Source: Kushneria pakistanensis (lineage in GTDB: Bacteria > Pseudomonadota > Gammaproteobacteria > Pseudomonadales > Halomonadaceae). Taken from it: 64,000 bases of DNA. Both the position numbers and the translations under genes were made by a program. Below the pieces are notes generated by a model, which was given only the letters and a program-made list of their open reading frames with translations, did no database searches and had not been told where the DNA came from. Below are positions 17,847 to 26,589 of this stretch, one piece after another (the first letter of the stretch is position 1; every line of letters begins with the position of its first letter). Location of the stretch: NCBI RefSeq assembly GCF_014652795.1, contig NZ_BMZM01000002.1, forward strand, positions 372,001 through 436,000. The letters are read 5' to 3'.

Positions 17847-19355
17847 TCAACCGAGTTTCGGCACCTTGTGCGGCTTGCGCGGGAAGGCGACGTTGACGGT
17901 TTCCATGTAGAAGTCGAACGACCAGTCACCGCCGTCGCGGCCGATGCCGGACGCCTTCACGCCGCCAAAGGGCGATTCCAGGTGACGCACGTTCTCGGAG
18001 TTGACCCAGATCATCCCCGCTTCCAGCTCATCGGTCATGCGCATGGCGCGGTCAAGGTCGTTGGTCCACAGATAGGCGGCCAGGCCGTACTGGGTGTCAT
18101 TGGCCAGTCGCAGCGCTTCCTCGTCGTCCTTGAACGGAATGGCGGTCAGTACCGGTCCGAAGATCTCTTCCTGGGCGATCGTCATGTCGTTCGTGGCGTT
18201 GGTGAACAGCGTCGGGCGCACGAAGCAGCCTTCTTCGGCGGCCTTTTCGCCACCGGCGGCGATAGTGGCCCCCTCTTCACGCGCCTTGTCGAAGTACGAC
18301 AGCACCTTTTGTTCGTGCTCCGGGTGGATCAGCGGGCCGACCACGGTGTCCGGGTCAAGTGGATGACCGACCTTTATGCCATTGGCGACCTCCGCCACGC
18401 GGCGGGTGAATTCCTCATAGATGTTTTCGTGCACCAGAAGGCGCGAGGACGAGGTGCAGCGCTCGCCGTTGAGTGAGTAAATCATGAAGCTGGCAGCATT
18501 GACGGCGCGCTCGAGATCGGCGTCTTCGAACACGATAACCGGGTTCTTGCCGCCGAGCTCAAAGTGAAAGCGCTTCAGCGTCGGCGCGGCCTGGGCCATG
18601 ATCAGCTGGCCGGTACGGCTTTCGCCGACAAAGGCGATCGCCTTGATGCCCGGGTGTTCGGTCAGCGCCTTGCCGGCATCTTCACCCATGCCGTTGACCA
18701 GGTTCAAAACGCCTTTCGGCAGTCCGGCTTCCTCGGCGATTTCGACCAGCAGCTTGGCGGTCATCGGCGAGAATTCGGCCGGCTTGTGGACCACGGTGCA
18801 GCCCGAAGCCAGGGCAGGCGCGATCTTCCAGGTCGAGAGCATGAACGGCGTGTTCCACGGCGTGATGACGCCAATCGGGCCCAGCGGGCGCTTGGACGTC
18901 ACGTTCATCTGCGTGTCGTTGCGCAGCGCCTGACCGTCTTCGGCCTGCGGCGCCCGGTCGGCAAAGAAGCGGAAATTGGCCGCGCCGCGAATGGCCGCCT
19001 TCGACATGAAACGCAGTGACTGACCCGTATCCATGCACTCGGTAAAGGCGATCTCTTCGGCGCGGGCTTCGATGGCCTCGGCCACTCTGATCAGAATCTC
19101 GCGGCGCTCCTTGCCCGGTGTTTTGCTCCAGGTCTTGAACGCTTTTTCGGCGGCCTGTACGGCGCGGTCGATATCGCTTTTACCGCCGTGGGCGACGCTG
19201 GCCAGCGTTGAGAGATCCACCGGCGAAATGGTGTCGAAGGTCTTGCCGGAGTCGGCGGGCACCGACTCGCCATTGATATGGTTCAAAACGCCCTGGTCAC
19301 GAAAGCGCTTCAGGTATTGCTGCGCGCGGGCGATGTTGTCGTTCAACTGACTCAT
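17847..19355 (-). CDS. hpaE: HpaE, 5-carboxymethyl-2-hydroxymuconate semialdehyde dehydrogenase
   Basis: A 502-residue aldehyde dehydrogenase oxidising the ring-fission aldehyde to 5-carboxymethyl-2-hydroxymuconate with NAD+. Typical features are ITPWNTPFMLSTWKIAPALA, FVGESRTGQLIM, the Glu region FELGGKNPVIVFEDADLE, catalytic Cys in NGERCTSSSRLLVHENIYEEF, and the C-terminal SPFGGVKASGIGRDGGDWSFDFYME that is characteristic of the HpaE group. GGAGG lies 9 bases before the ATG. It follows hpaF by 28 bp. Confidence 0.95.
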   Translation of the reverse strand: MSQLNDNIARAQQYLKRFRDQGVLNHINGESVPADSGKTFDTISPVDLSTLASVAHGGKSDIDRAVQAAEKAFKTWSKTPGKERREILIRVAEAIEARAEEIAFTECMDTGQSLRFMSKAAIRGAANFRFFADRAPQAEDGQALRNDTQMNVTSKRPLGPIGVITPWNTPFMLSTWKIAPALASGCTVVHKPAEFSPMTAKLLVEIAEEAGLPKGVLNLVNGMGEDAGKALTEHPGIKAIAFVGESRTGQLIMAQAAPTLKRFHFELGGKNPVIVFEDADLERAVNAASFMIYSLNGERCTSSSRLLVHENIYEEFTRRVAEVANGIKVGHPLDPDTVVGPLIHPEHEQKVLSYFDKAREEGATIAAGGEKAAEEGCFVRPTLFTNATNDMTIAQEEIFGPVLTAIPFKDDEEALRLANDTQYGLAAYLWTNDLDRAMRMTDELEAGMIWVNSENVRHLESPFGGVKASGIGRDGGDWSFDFYMETVNVAFPRKPHKVPKLG

Positions 19356-19383
19356 CAGACATCCTCCAGAGATGGCTTGGGAC

Positions 19384-19770
19384 TCACTTTCGGGACAGCC
19401 GGGCGTGGATCGGGGTGTCCTTCCAGCTCAGCTCGGCATTGATTTCTCGAATTTCCAGCGATAGCGCGAAGTGCGGGGCGGCCAGCACTTCGGCCAGCGC
19501 TGCCTGCACGGCGGCAAACAGACGATCGCCGGCCGCCTTCAGAGCGCTTTGCTCACGGCCGCTGCCAACGCTCAGCGTCATGGCCAGAAAATCGTTGTCG
19601 GGGTGGTCATCGGCCACGATGCAGTGATCGGCGGCAAAGGCCCGCACGCGAATACCGGCGCGCGGAAAGAGATCGTCTGTTGCCATGACCTCCCAGGCCG
19701 CCCGGCAGACGTCGCGCACATCCACATGCCGCTCGAGGGTGGGTGAATACTCGATATGCAGATGGGGCAT
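19384..19770 (-). CDS. hpaF: HpaF, 5-carboxymethyl-2-hydroxymuconate delta-isomerase
   Basis: A 128-residue tautomerase-superfamily isomerase. The mature protein begins with Pro after the initiator (MPHLHIEYSPTLE), the catalytic Pro1 of this superfamily, which fixes the start at 19770 (GGGAGAGCCAG upstream). Motifs such as FAADHCIVADDHPDNDFLAMTLSVGSGR fit HpaF/HpcD. It converts carboxymethyl-hydroxymuconate to the 5-oxopentene-tricarboxylate used by HpaG. It is the first gene of the main hpa operon, with a 387-bp divergent promoter region upstream. Confidence 0.92.
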   Translation of the reverse strand: MPHLHIEYSPTLERHVDVRDVCRAAWEVMATDDLFPRAGIRVRAFAADHCIVADDHPDNDFLAMTLSVGSGREQSALKAAGDRLFAAVQAALAEVLAAPHFALSLEIREINAELSWKDTPIHARLSRK

Positions 19771-19851
19771 CTGGCTCTCCCTTGAAGACACCGGATTAAA
19801 GGTGATGCCGGACACGGCGCCCTTGTTTCGATCAGGCGTGTCATCGGCTCT

Positions 19852-19873
19852 AATCATTAACATATTAACGACA
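19852..19873. promoter_or_regulatory. Palindromic operator candidate, site 1 (hpaF promoter)
   Basis: AATCATTAAC-AT-ATTAACGACA, an imperfect inverted repeat matching the perfect palindrome at 25414-25435. It lies 82 bp upstream of the hpaF start. Likely a MarR-type (HpaR) site; inferred. Confidence 0.55.
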
Positions 19874-19975
19874 CGGACAGGCGCCATGTGTCAAGCGCTA
19901 TCTTGGTCGAAGGCTTCTCGATGGCGGCATCCGATCAGAGCCGGACGTGACCCCGAAATACCCGATACCCAACAT

Positions 19976-19994
19976 ATTGTTCACAGATTAATGA
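19976..19994. promoter_or_regulatory. Shared upstream element A of the hydroxylase and P450 genes
   Basis: ATTGTTCACAGATTAATGA, identical at 16 of 19 positions to the element at 22185-22203. It lies about 165 bp upstream of the flavoprotein hydroxylase start. Confidence 0.45.
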
Positions 19995-20157
19995 GTTGGC
20001 AGCGTCAGTGGTGGGCAGCGCGACGAAGGTAGGGGGCGTATTCATGAAAAGTACAATCGAGCAAGCGTAAAACACATCCTCAATGCCTGGGGCCTTGCCC
20101 AGCATAAGACGCATGCCCGCCCTGCAGCGGCAATGTGACCATTACGAGGACAGCACC

Positions 20158-22035
20158 ATGCAGTTTCATCATTACGGCTATGTGTCAGGCGACCCGCGTC
20201 GGCAACCGGCTTCGGGCGAAGGGCTCGACCGGTGTGATGTACTGCCCGATGAGGTCGATGTCCTGATCGTGGGTACCGGGCCTGCCGGCATGATCATGGC
20301 GGCCCAGCTTGCGCAGTTCCCTCATATCCGTACCCGCATCATCGAGCGTCGGGCCGGTCGGCTCGAGATCGGCCACGCTGACGGCATTCAGGCGCGCAGC
20401 GTTGAAACCTTTCAGGCCTTCGGTTTTGCCGATCGCATCACCGCCGAGGCCTATCGCATCACCGAGATGGCGTTCTGGAAGCCGGACCCGAACCGGCCCG
20501 AGCACATCATCCGCACCGCCCGCACCCCGGATGATCCGGCCGGCATCAGCGAGTTTCCTCACCTGATCGTCAACCAGGCCCGGGTGCTCGACTATCTGGC
20601 GGAATCAGCACTCAACGGCCCGGCGCGCATCAAGCCCGACTTCGGCCATGAGTTTAAGGGGCTCGAGAGAGACGATACGCAGCCCTTCCCCCTCAGCGTG
20701 TCGCTTCGCGCGGTCGCCGGTCCTGAAGAAGGCACCGAGCGCACCGTGCGTGCCCGCTATGTGGTCGGCTGTGACGGCGCGCGCAGCGGCGTGCGCAGCG
20801 CCATCGGCTGCAGACTGGCCGGCGATCAGGCCAACCACGCCTGGGGTGTGATGGACGTGCTGGCCGTCACCGATTTTCCCGACATTCGCACCAAATGCGC
20901 CATTCAGTCCCGCTCGGGCGGCAGCATTCTGCTGATCCCGCGCGAGGGCGGGCATCTGTTTCGCATGTATGTTGATCTGGGCGAGGTGCCGGCCGACGGC
21001 AGCAGCGCCGTGCGTCATACGCCCATCGAGGCGATCATCAAAAAGGCCAACGAGATCCTGTCGCCCTACACCCTCGACGTTAAAAACGTCGCCTGGCACA
21101 GCGTCTATGAGGTGGGCCACCGGCTCACCGACCGTTTCGATGATGTCGAGGACCCGGACTCCGGGCGTCTGCCGCGGGTATTCATTACCGGGGATGCCTG
21201 CCATACCCATAGTGCCAAGGCCGGCCAGGGCATGAACGTGTCGATGCAGGACGGCTTCAATCTGGGCTGGAAGCTCGGCTACGTGCTCTCCGGTCGCAGT
21301 CCGGCGAGTCTGCTGTCGACCTATTCCGCCGAGCGCCAGGTGGTGGCCCGAAACCTGATCGATTTCGATAAACAGTGGTCGACGATGATGGCCAAACGAC
21401 CGGAAGAGTTCGAGGACCCGGGCGAGCTGGAGGCGTTCTATACCCGCACCATCGAGTTTCCGGCGGGCTTCATGACCGAATACGCCCCTTCCATGATTAC
21501 CAACGACGCCGCGCATCAGGCACTGGCCACCGGCTTCCCGGTCGGCAAGCGCTTCAAGTCGGCGTGGGTCTCGCGGGTGTGTGACGGTAACCCGCTGCAG
21601 CTCGGCCATCAGGCCCGCGCTGACGGGCGGTGGCGTCTTTATGTGTTTGCCGATGCCGCCTTTGCCGGCGAGTCGTCGGCGACACAGCGGCTGGCCGAGT
21701 GGCTGGCGCGCTCCAGCGACTCTCCGCTTAATGCCACGCTACCGGGCGGTGCATGGGTCGACTGGTTCGATATCAGGGTGATCTACCAGCAGCGCCATGA
21801 GGACGTGGCAATCATGCAGGTGCCGCGTGTGTTTATCCCGACGGTGGGGCCGTTTGCACTGCAGGATCTCGAAAACGTGTTTGGCGTGGCGCCCGATGAG
21901 GACATTTTTGTTGTCCGCGGCATCGACCGTCACGGCGCGGTGGTGGTGGTGCGTCCCGACCAGTACGTGGCCGATGTGCTGCCACTTGAGGATACCGGTC
22001 GGCTGGGAGACTTCTTCCGGCGTCTTCAGGCCTGA
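20158..22035 (+). CDS. FAD-dependent aromatic hydroxylase, MobA-like (3-hydroxybenzoate 4-monooxygenase / phenol 2-monooxygenase family)
   Basis: A 625-residue single-component flavoprotein monooxygenase. It has the N-terminal GxGxxG FAD motif (VDVLIVGTGPAGMIMAAQLA), the DG motif (ARYVVGCDGARSGVRSAIG), the GD motif (RVFITGDACHTHSAKAGQGMNVSMQDGFNLGWKL) and a C-terminal thioredoxin-like dimerisation domain (about 450-625). Overall it resembles Comamonas MobA, which hydroxylates 3-hydroxybenzoate at C4. Here, divergent from hpaF, a 3-hydroxyphenylacetate 4-hydroxylase feeding homoprotocatechuate is a reasonable alternative. The ATG at 20158 follows GAGGACAGCACC. No hpaBC-type hydroxylase is present in the window. 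Substrate assignment is inference. Confidence 0.85.
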   Translation: MQFHHYGYVSGDPRRQPASGEGLDRCDVLPDEVDVLIVGTGPAGMIMAAQLAQFPHIRTRIIERRAGRLEIGHADGIQARSVETFQAFGFADRITAEAYRITEMAFWKPDPNRPEHIIRTARTPDDPAGISEFPHLIVNQARVLDYLAESALNGPARIKPDFGHEFKGLERDDTQPFPLSVSLRAVAGPEEGTERTVRARYVVGCDGARSGVRSAIGCRLAGDQANHAWGVMDVLAVTDFPDIRTKCAIQSRSGGSILLIPREGGHLFRMYVDLGEVPADGSSAVRHTPIEAIIKKANEILSPYTLDVKNVAWHSVYEVGHRLTDRFDDVEDPDSGRLPRVFITGDACHTHSAKAGQGMNVSMQDGFNLGWKLGYVLSGRSPASLLSTYSAERQVVARNLIDFDKQWSTMMAKRPEEFEDPGELEAFYTRTIEFPAGFMTEYAPSMITNDAAHQALATGFPVGKRFKSAWVSRVCDGNPLQLGHQARADGRWRLYVFADAAFAGESSATQRLAEWLARSSDSPLNATLPGGAWVDWFDIRVIYQQRHEDVAIMQVPRVFIPTVGPFALQDLENVFGVAPDEDIFVVRGIDRHGAVVVVRPDQYVADVLPLEDTGRLGDFFRRLQA

Positions 22036-22338
22036 GACCCGGCATGCCGTTTTGTCATGACAGCGCCCTGCAATGGGGTGAAATCTCCTGAAAGGTTCAG
22101 GCCGGTGACACACTCTCGTGGCGCCTGCCTGGTCATGAAAAATGCAATCCCGAGCTGTTCAGGAACCCATATATACAAGGTCGAATTGTTCACTTGTTAA
22201 TGAAACGATAGCCTGGGCCATGATCGATTGGTGGAGGCGCTGAAGTCCCTCTGCCGCCGCATGAGTGGACCCGCGAGTATTTCAGGCGCTGGCACCTACG
22301 AAGCGCATACCCTTTTGCCATTGCCTCGTGGAGGTTGC
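22036..22338. promoter_or_regulatory. Intergenic region upstream of the P450 fusion
   Basis: 303 bp between the hydroxylase and P450 genes. It contains element B at 22185-22203 and an AT-rich stretch near 22168-22176 (ATATATACA). The frame of the P450 gene is open back to 22228 but GTGGAGG before 22339 marks the true start, so this region is taken as promoter and leader. Confidence 0.5.
22185..22203. promoter_or_regulatory. Shared upstream element B (P450 fusion promoter)
   Basis: ATTGTTCACTTGTTAATGA, 16 of 19 identical to 19976-19994. It lies 136 bp upstream of the P450 start codon. Probably a site for a common activator or repressor. Confidence 0.45.
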
Positions 22339-25300
22339 ATGAACAAGCCGCTGAACGCCCGCTCCGCTCCGGTGGCGGACTGGGTCGATATCAAAACGCT
22401 GTACGAAGACCCGTACCCGATCTATCAGCGCCTTCGTCGCGAGGGTGGCGTCCACTGGGTGCCCAGCGTCAATCGTTACCTGATCACCAGCTATGATGCG
22501 GTGATTGCCACCGAGCACGATCAGGACACCTTCTCGGCCAACGAAACGGATTCGCTTCAGATTCGCGCCATGGGGCATTCGATGCTGCGTCGCGACGACC
22601 CGGAGCACTACCGCGAACGGCGCCAGTGGCAGAGCGTGTTCAAGCCCAACGCGGTGAAAAATGTCTGGACCCGGACCTTCCATGAAAAGGGCCGCGAGCA
22701 GCTGGCCTTTCTCATCGACAAGGGCCCGGGGGCGGATCTGATCTGGGACTTTTCGGCGCCTTTCGCCGCGGAGTGTCTCAAATCGCTGCTCGGGCTCTAC
22801 AACGCCTCGGCCCAGGATCTGCAGCGCTGGTCGCAGACGCTGATCGATGCCACCGGCAACTATGCTGAAGACCCGGCAGTGTGGGCGGCCGGCAAGCGCT
22901 CGTTTGATGAGGTGGATGTCGCCCTGGACGAGATGCTCGAGTGGCATCTGCATCATCGTGACCACTCCCTGATCTCGTCGCTGCTCTCCTCGCCCGAGGA
23001 GCAGATGCCGATCGAAAAGATTCGCGCCAACATCAAGATGAGCATCGGCGGCGGTCTCAACGAGCCCCGCGACGCGCTCGGTGTGGCCGCCTGGGCGATG
23101 CTGACCCACCCCGACCAGCGTCGGGCGGTCGAGCGCGACCCGAGCCTGTGGTCGACGGTGTTTGATGAAACCATTCGCTGGATTGCGCCGATCGGGCTCT
23201 ACTCGCGCCAGACGACCAAAAAGACCGTGCTGGCCGGCGTTGAGCTGCCAAGGGGTGCGCGGCTGGGCATCTGCATTCTCTCGGCCAACCGCGACGAGTC
23301 GATCTGGGAGCGACCGGACGAGTTTGACATTCACCGGGAGGTCAAGCCGCACCTGGCCTTCAGCAAGGGCACCCATGTGTGTCTGGGCGCGCGGGCGGCA
23401 CGGGCGGAAGTCGCCGACGTGGCGATGCCGCTTTTGTTCAATCATCTCGAGGGGCTCGAGATCCATCCCGATCAAACACCCACCGTCGGCGGCTGGGTAT
23501 TTCGCGGCATGCTGTCGCTGCCGGTCACCTGGCGTGATGTCCGCCCGCTTGAGGGCAGTGCGACCTCCGTCCCCGTCAGCAACCCGGCCGCCGCGTCCGA
23601 GCGCGAGGCCGCCCCGCATGTGGCCATCGTGGGTTCGGGGCCGGCGGGCTGTTTCACGGCCAAAGAGATTCAGCGCCGCATGCCAGGGGCCCATATCGAT
23701 CTTGTTGACCGCCTGCCGGTGCCCTATGGGCTTTTGCGCTACGGCGTGGCCGGCGATCACCAGGGCACCAAGGCCGTATCGCGCCAGTTCGATCGCCTGT
23801 TTGATTCGCCAAACGTGCGCTTTGTCGGCAACACCACCATCGGCGATCAGGTCTCATTTGAGGAACTGCGCGCGAACTACGACGCCGTGGTGCTCGCCTG
23901 CGGCATGTGTGCCGATCGCCGACTCGATATTGCAGGCGAGCGGCTTGCCGGGGTGTTCGGAGCAGGCGGCATTACCCGCCGACTCAATGGTCATCCGGAC
24001 GAGACCGACACCCCGACGCTGGGCCGGCGCGTGGCGATCGTCGGCCAGGGCAACGTGGCCATCGATGTACTGCGGCTGCTGTCGATCCGCTCTTGCGATC
24101 TCGAGGGCAGCGACATTGATGATGCCGTGCATGGCGCACTGACCCGCGAGATCGACACGCTTCATGTCATCGGGCGCTCGAGTGCCGAGAAGGCCCGCTT
24201 TGATCCGGTAATGATTCGCGAGCTGGGCCGCTTTTCAAACATCGAACACCGCCTCCACGGCGTTGACCTGGAACGTGTGCCGGAAGGCAAGGATGCGCGG
24301 CTGGACGCGCTGCGTACCCTGCCAGGGGCGGGCAGCGTCGAGGTTGACGGCAGAGCTCACATGACCGTCGAGTGGTGGTTCGAGGCGGTACCCGAGCGCA
24401 TCGACGGACAGAGGCGAGTCGAAGGCATGGTGCTGCGTCACGGCGGCGAGACCTTCTCGCTCGAGGTGGACTCGGTCATTACCGCCATCGGCTTTGTGCC
24501 CGATAAGGGCGATGCCATCTCCAGAGCGCTGGCCGAGCTGCCGGATGCTGCCGAGAACGGACGGGTCGAGGCCGGGCTCTATCTGGCCGGGTGGCTGCGC
24601 CGCGGCGCCCGCGGCACGATTCCCGATCAGCGCACCGATGCGCGGGCCCTGGCCGGCGTGCTCGGCGCTGATATCGCCAGTGGTGACGTGCGCTGTACCC
24701 GCCAGGGGCTGGCGCCACACCCTGAGGCCACCGACATCGACGGCTGGCGGCGCATTGATCATGTGGAGTGCACCAGGGCCGCCTCCGGCCGGGTGCGCAC
24801 CAAGCTGTGCACGCTCAAGGCCCTGCTTGAATCAGCACGCGACAACTCGTTGAACATCGAGCGCGAAACCCGCGGCGGCGCAGGGCACGGCGATATCCCG
24901 GAAGATCTTTCGGTCAGCATTTTGTTTGGCACCGAGTCCGGCAACGCCGAGCTGGTGGCCGAAGAGCTCGAGCAGGCGCTGGACGGGCGCTGTGAGGTGG
25001 CGGTGTCGGATCTGGATGGCATTGATCCTGGAGCGCTCGACCCCGAGCGGTTCTATCTCATCGTCTGCTCGACCTACGGCGACGGTGAAGTACCAGGCAG
25101 CGCGCGCGACTTCTATCAGGCGCTGCGCGACGACGCCCCGGATCTCTCCGGCATTCGCTTTGCCAGTTTTGGACTGGGAGACAGCAGCTATGCGCGAACC
25201 TTTTTTCGCGGCGGTGAACTGCTGACCGAGGCGCTGACGGCCTGTGGGGCAACGCGCATCGGCGAGTTCGGTCGTCACGACGCCAGCGGTTCGCTTGCCG

Positions 25301-25374
25301 CCTCCGATGTCGCGCTGGACTGGGCGGAAGGCGTGCTGGCCCTGCTTGCCGAGGAGGCGTCCATGCCGGCCTGA
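22339..25374 (+). CDS. Self-sufficient cytochrome P450: P450 - adrenodoxin-reductase-type FAD reductase - flavodoxin fusion
   Basis: A 1011-residue three-part monooxygenase. Residues 1-400 are a P450: ExxR at Glu277/Arg280 and the heme loop FSKGTHVCLG at 341-350 with Cys348 as thiolate ligand. Residues 425-790 resemble adrenodoxin/FprA-type NADP+ reductases: FAD motif VGSGPAG (431-437), VDRLPVPYGLLRYGVAGDH, and NADP motif VGQGNVAIDV. Residues 858-1005 are flavodoxin-like: FMN loops GTESGNAE, STYGDGEVPGS and FGLGDSSYA. Electrons would pass NADPH-FAD-FMN-heme in one chain. The I-helix reads GGGLNEPRD (237-245), lacking the common Asp/Glu-Thr pair. The ATG follows GGAGG. No signal peptide. Context suggests hydroxylation or O-demethylation of a phenylacetate-type substrate; this is inference. 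Confidence 0.88.
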   Translation: MNKPLNARSAPVADWVDIKTLYEDPYPIYQRLRREGGVHWVPSVNRYLITSYDAVIATEHDQDTFSANETDSLQIRAMGHSMLRRDDPEHYRERRQWQSVFKPNAVKNVWTRTFHEKGREQLAFLIDKGPGADLIWDFSAPFAAECLKSLLGLYNASAQDLQRWSQTLIDATGNYAEDPAVWAAGKRSFDEVDVALDEMLEWHLHHRDHSLISSLLSSPEEQMPIEKIRANIKMSIGGGLNEPRDALGVAAWAMLTHPDQRRAVERDPSLWSTVFDETIRWIAPIGLYSRQTTKKTVLAGVELPRGARLGICILSANRDESIWERPDEFDIHREVKPHLAFSKGTHVCLGARAARAEVADVAMPLLFNHLEGLEIHPDQTPTVGGWVFRGMLSLPVTWRDVRPLEGSATSVPVSNPAAASEREAAPHVAIVGSGPAGCFTAKEIQRRMPGAHIDLVDRLPVPYGLLRYGVAGDHQGTKAVSRQFDRLFDSPNVRFVGNTTIGDQVSFEELRANYDAVVLACGMCADRRLDIAGERLAGVFGAGGITRRLNGHPDETDTPTLGRRVAIVGQGNVAIDVLRLLSIRSCDLEGSDIDDAVHGALTREIDTLHVIGRSSAEKARFDPVMIRELGRFSNIEHRLHGVDLERVPEGKDARLDALRTLPGAGSVEVDGRAHMTVEWWFEAVPERIDGQRRVEGMVLRHGGETFSLEVDSVITAIGFVPDKGDAISRALAELPDAAENGRVEAGLYLAGWLRRGARGTIPDQRTDARALAGVLGADIASGDVRCTRQGLAPHPEATDIDGWRRIDHVECTRAASGRVRTKLCTLKALLESARDNSLNIERETRGGAGHGDIPEDLSVSILFGTESGNAELVAEELEQALDGRCEVAVSDLDGIDPGALDPERFYLIVCSTYGDGEVPGSARDFYQALRDDAPDLSGIRFASFGLGDSSYARTFFRGGELLTEALTACGATRIGEFGRHDASGSLAASDVALDWAEGVLALLAEEASMPA

Positions 25375-25413
25375 GTCGACATGGTGTGATGACAATGCCT
25401 TATAACAACGTCT

Positions 25414-25435
25414 AATCATTAATGTATTAATGATT
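25414..25435. promoter_or_regulatory. Perfect palindromic operator candidate, site 2 (TRAP operon)
   Basis: AATCATTAAT-GT-ATTAATGATT: two perfect 10-bp arms around GT. It lies 45 bp upstream of the dctP-like start and is the best copy of the motif also found at 19852 and 32703. Likely a dimeric MarR-type repressor site (HpaR is the obvious candidate). Confidence 0.65.
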
Positions 25436-25479
25436 GTAATAACATGGCCGCTCCTTGGGACAGCAGCGGGATCACGACC

Positions 25480-26589
25480 ATGAACAGGGTGGGCCTTGCG
25501 ATATATCGACCGGCACTGGCAGCACTGCTCTGCCTGGCCGGTTTTTTGATCAGTACGCCTGCGCCGGCGATGACCACGCTGCGCATCGCCCATTTTCTGC
25601 CGGCAGTGGCCAACGTGCAGCGACGGGTGCTCGATCCCTGGTGTGACGAGCTTGAGGCGCGCTCCGATCATGAGATTCGCTGTCAGATCTACCCCTCGAT
25701 GCAGCTTGGCGGCATTCCTTCCCAGCTGCCCGACATGGTGCGCAACGGCGTGGTGGACATTGCCTGGACGGCGCTTGGCTATTCCGCCGGACGCTTTCCC
25801 AGAAGCGAGGCACTGGAGCTGCCCTTCATGCTGCCGGCCGGCGGCGTGGAAGGCAGCCGCATTGCGTGGGCCTTCAGTCAGGGGCCGGCGCGGGCGGATT
25901 TTGACGACTACCACCTGCTGGCCATCCAGAGCGACGGCGGCGCCGTGTTTCATACGCGCCATACCGCCCTTCACGGCATGGACGACATGACAGGGCTAAA
26001 GCTGCGTGCCCCGACGCGCATGGCCGCACGACTGATCGATTCGCTGGGCGCCTCGGCAGTGAGCATGCCGCCGGCCCAGATTGCTGACACGCTCGCCAAG
26101 GGCGTCATCGACGGTGCCTCGGCCGGCTGGGAGGTCGTGCCGCCGACCAAGCTTGATGAGGTCACCCACTATCACACCGAATCGAACGCGCATCAGGCCA
26201 CCCCGACCGTGACCGTGCTTGCCTTTTTGATGAACAGGGAAAGCTATGCGCGCCTGCCCGACAAGGCGCGTCAGGCGCTGGACAGCCTCAGCGGCGAGGC
26301 CCTGTCGCGACGCTTTGGCAAGGCCTGGGATGATGCCATCGCGCCGGTCAGAAAACGCCTTGAAAGTGATCCCGACCACACCGTCATTGCCCTTGATGAT
26401 GACGCCTACCGCGCCATGCGTGACGCCTCCAGGGGCGTTACCGAGGCGTGGATGGCCTCGCGCGAGCGGGGCGTCGATCGCGCGGCGCTGGTGCGCTCGC
26501 TTGAGGCGATGGTCGAGTCAATGGCCCCGGCGCTGCATCAGACGTCGGCGCCGGCCGGGCAGAACATTTCCAGGAGAGCGACACCATGA
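25480..26589 (+). CDS. dctP: TRAP transporter solute-binding protein (DctP family)
   Basis: A 369-residue periplasmic binding protein with an N-terminal signal peptide (MNRVGLAIYRPALAALLCLAGFLISTPAPA minus the first residues of cleavage). DctP features include LRIAHFLPAVANVQRRVLDPW, MVRNGVVDIAWTALGYSAGRFP, and the ligand-Arg region GLKLRAPTRMAARLIDSLGA, where the Arg typically binds a carboxylate. The ATG at 25480 begins the signal peptide; an earlier in-frame ATG at 25444 lacks a ribosome site. It leads an operon with dctQ and dctM-like genes. The ligand is probably an aromatic carboxylate given the flanking genes. Confidence 0.88.
   Translation: MNRVGLAIYRPALAALLCLAGFLISTPAPAMTTLRIAHFLPAVANVQRRVLDPWCDELEARSDHEIRCQIYPSMQLGGIPSQLPDMVRNGVVDIAWTALGYSAGRFPRSEALELPFMLPAGGVEGSRIAWAFSQGPARADFDDYHLLAIQSDGGAVFHTRHTALHGMDDMTGLKLRAPTRMAARLIDSLGASAVSMPPAQIADTLAKGVIDGASAGWEVVPPTKLDEVTHYHTESNAHQATPTVTVLAFLMNRESYARLPDKARQALDSLSGEALSRRFGKAWDDAIAPVRKRLESDPDHTVIALDDDAYRAMRDASRGVTEAWMASRERGVDRAALVRSLEAMVESMAPALHQTSAPAGQNISRRATP

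Larger units (their letters stand above)
19771..20157. promoter_or_regulatory. Divergent control region, hpaF operon / flavoprotein hydroxylase
   Basis: 387 bp without a gene. Two ordered elements are visible: a palindrome at 19852-19873 close to hpaF, and the 19-bp element ATTGTTCACAGATTAATGA at 19976-19994 on the hydroxylase side. Both recur upstream of other genes in the island. Exact promoter boxes are not assigned. Confidence 0.55.

Noticed and set aside
22282-23760. 492-codon minus-strand frame opposite the P450 domain
   Set aside because: Antisense to the P450 with no recognisable motif or ribosome site.
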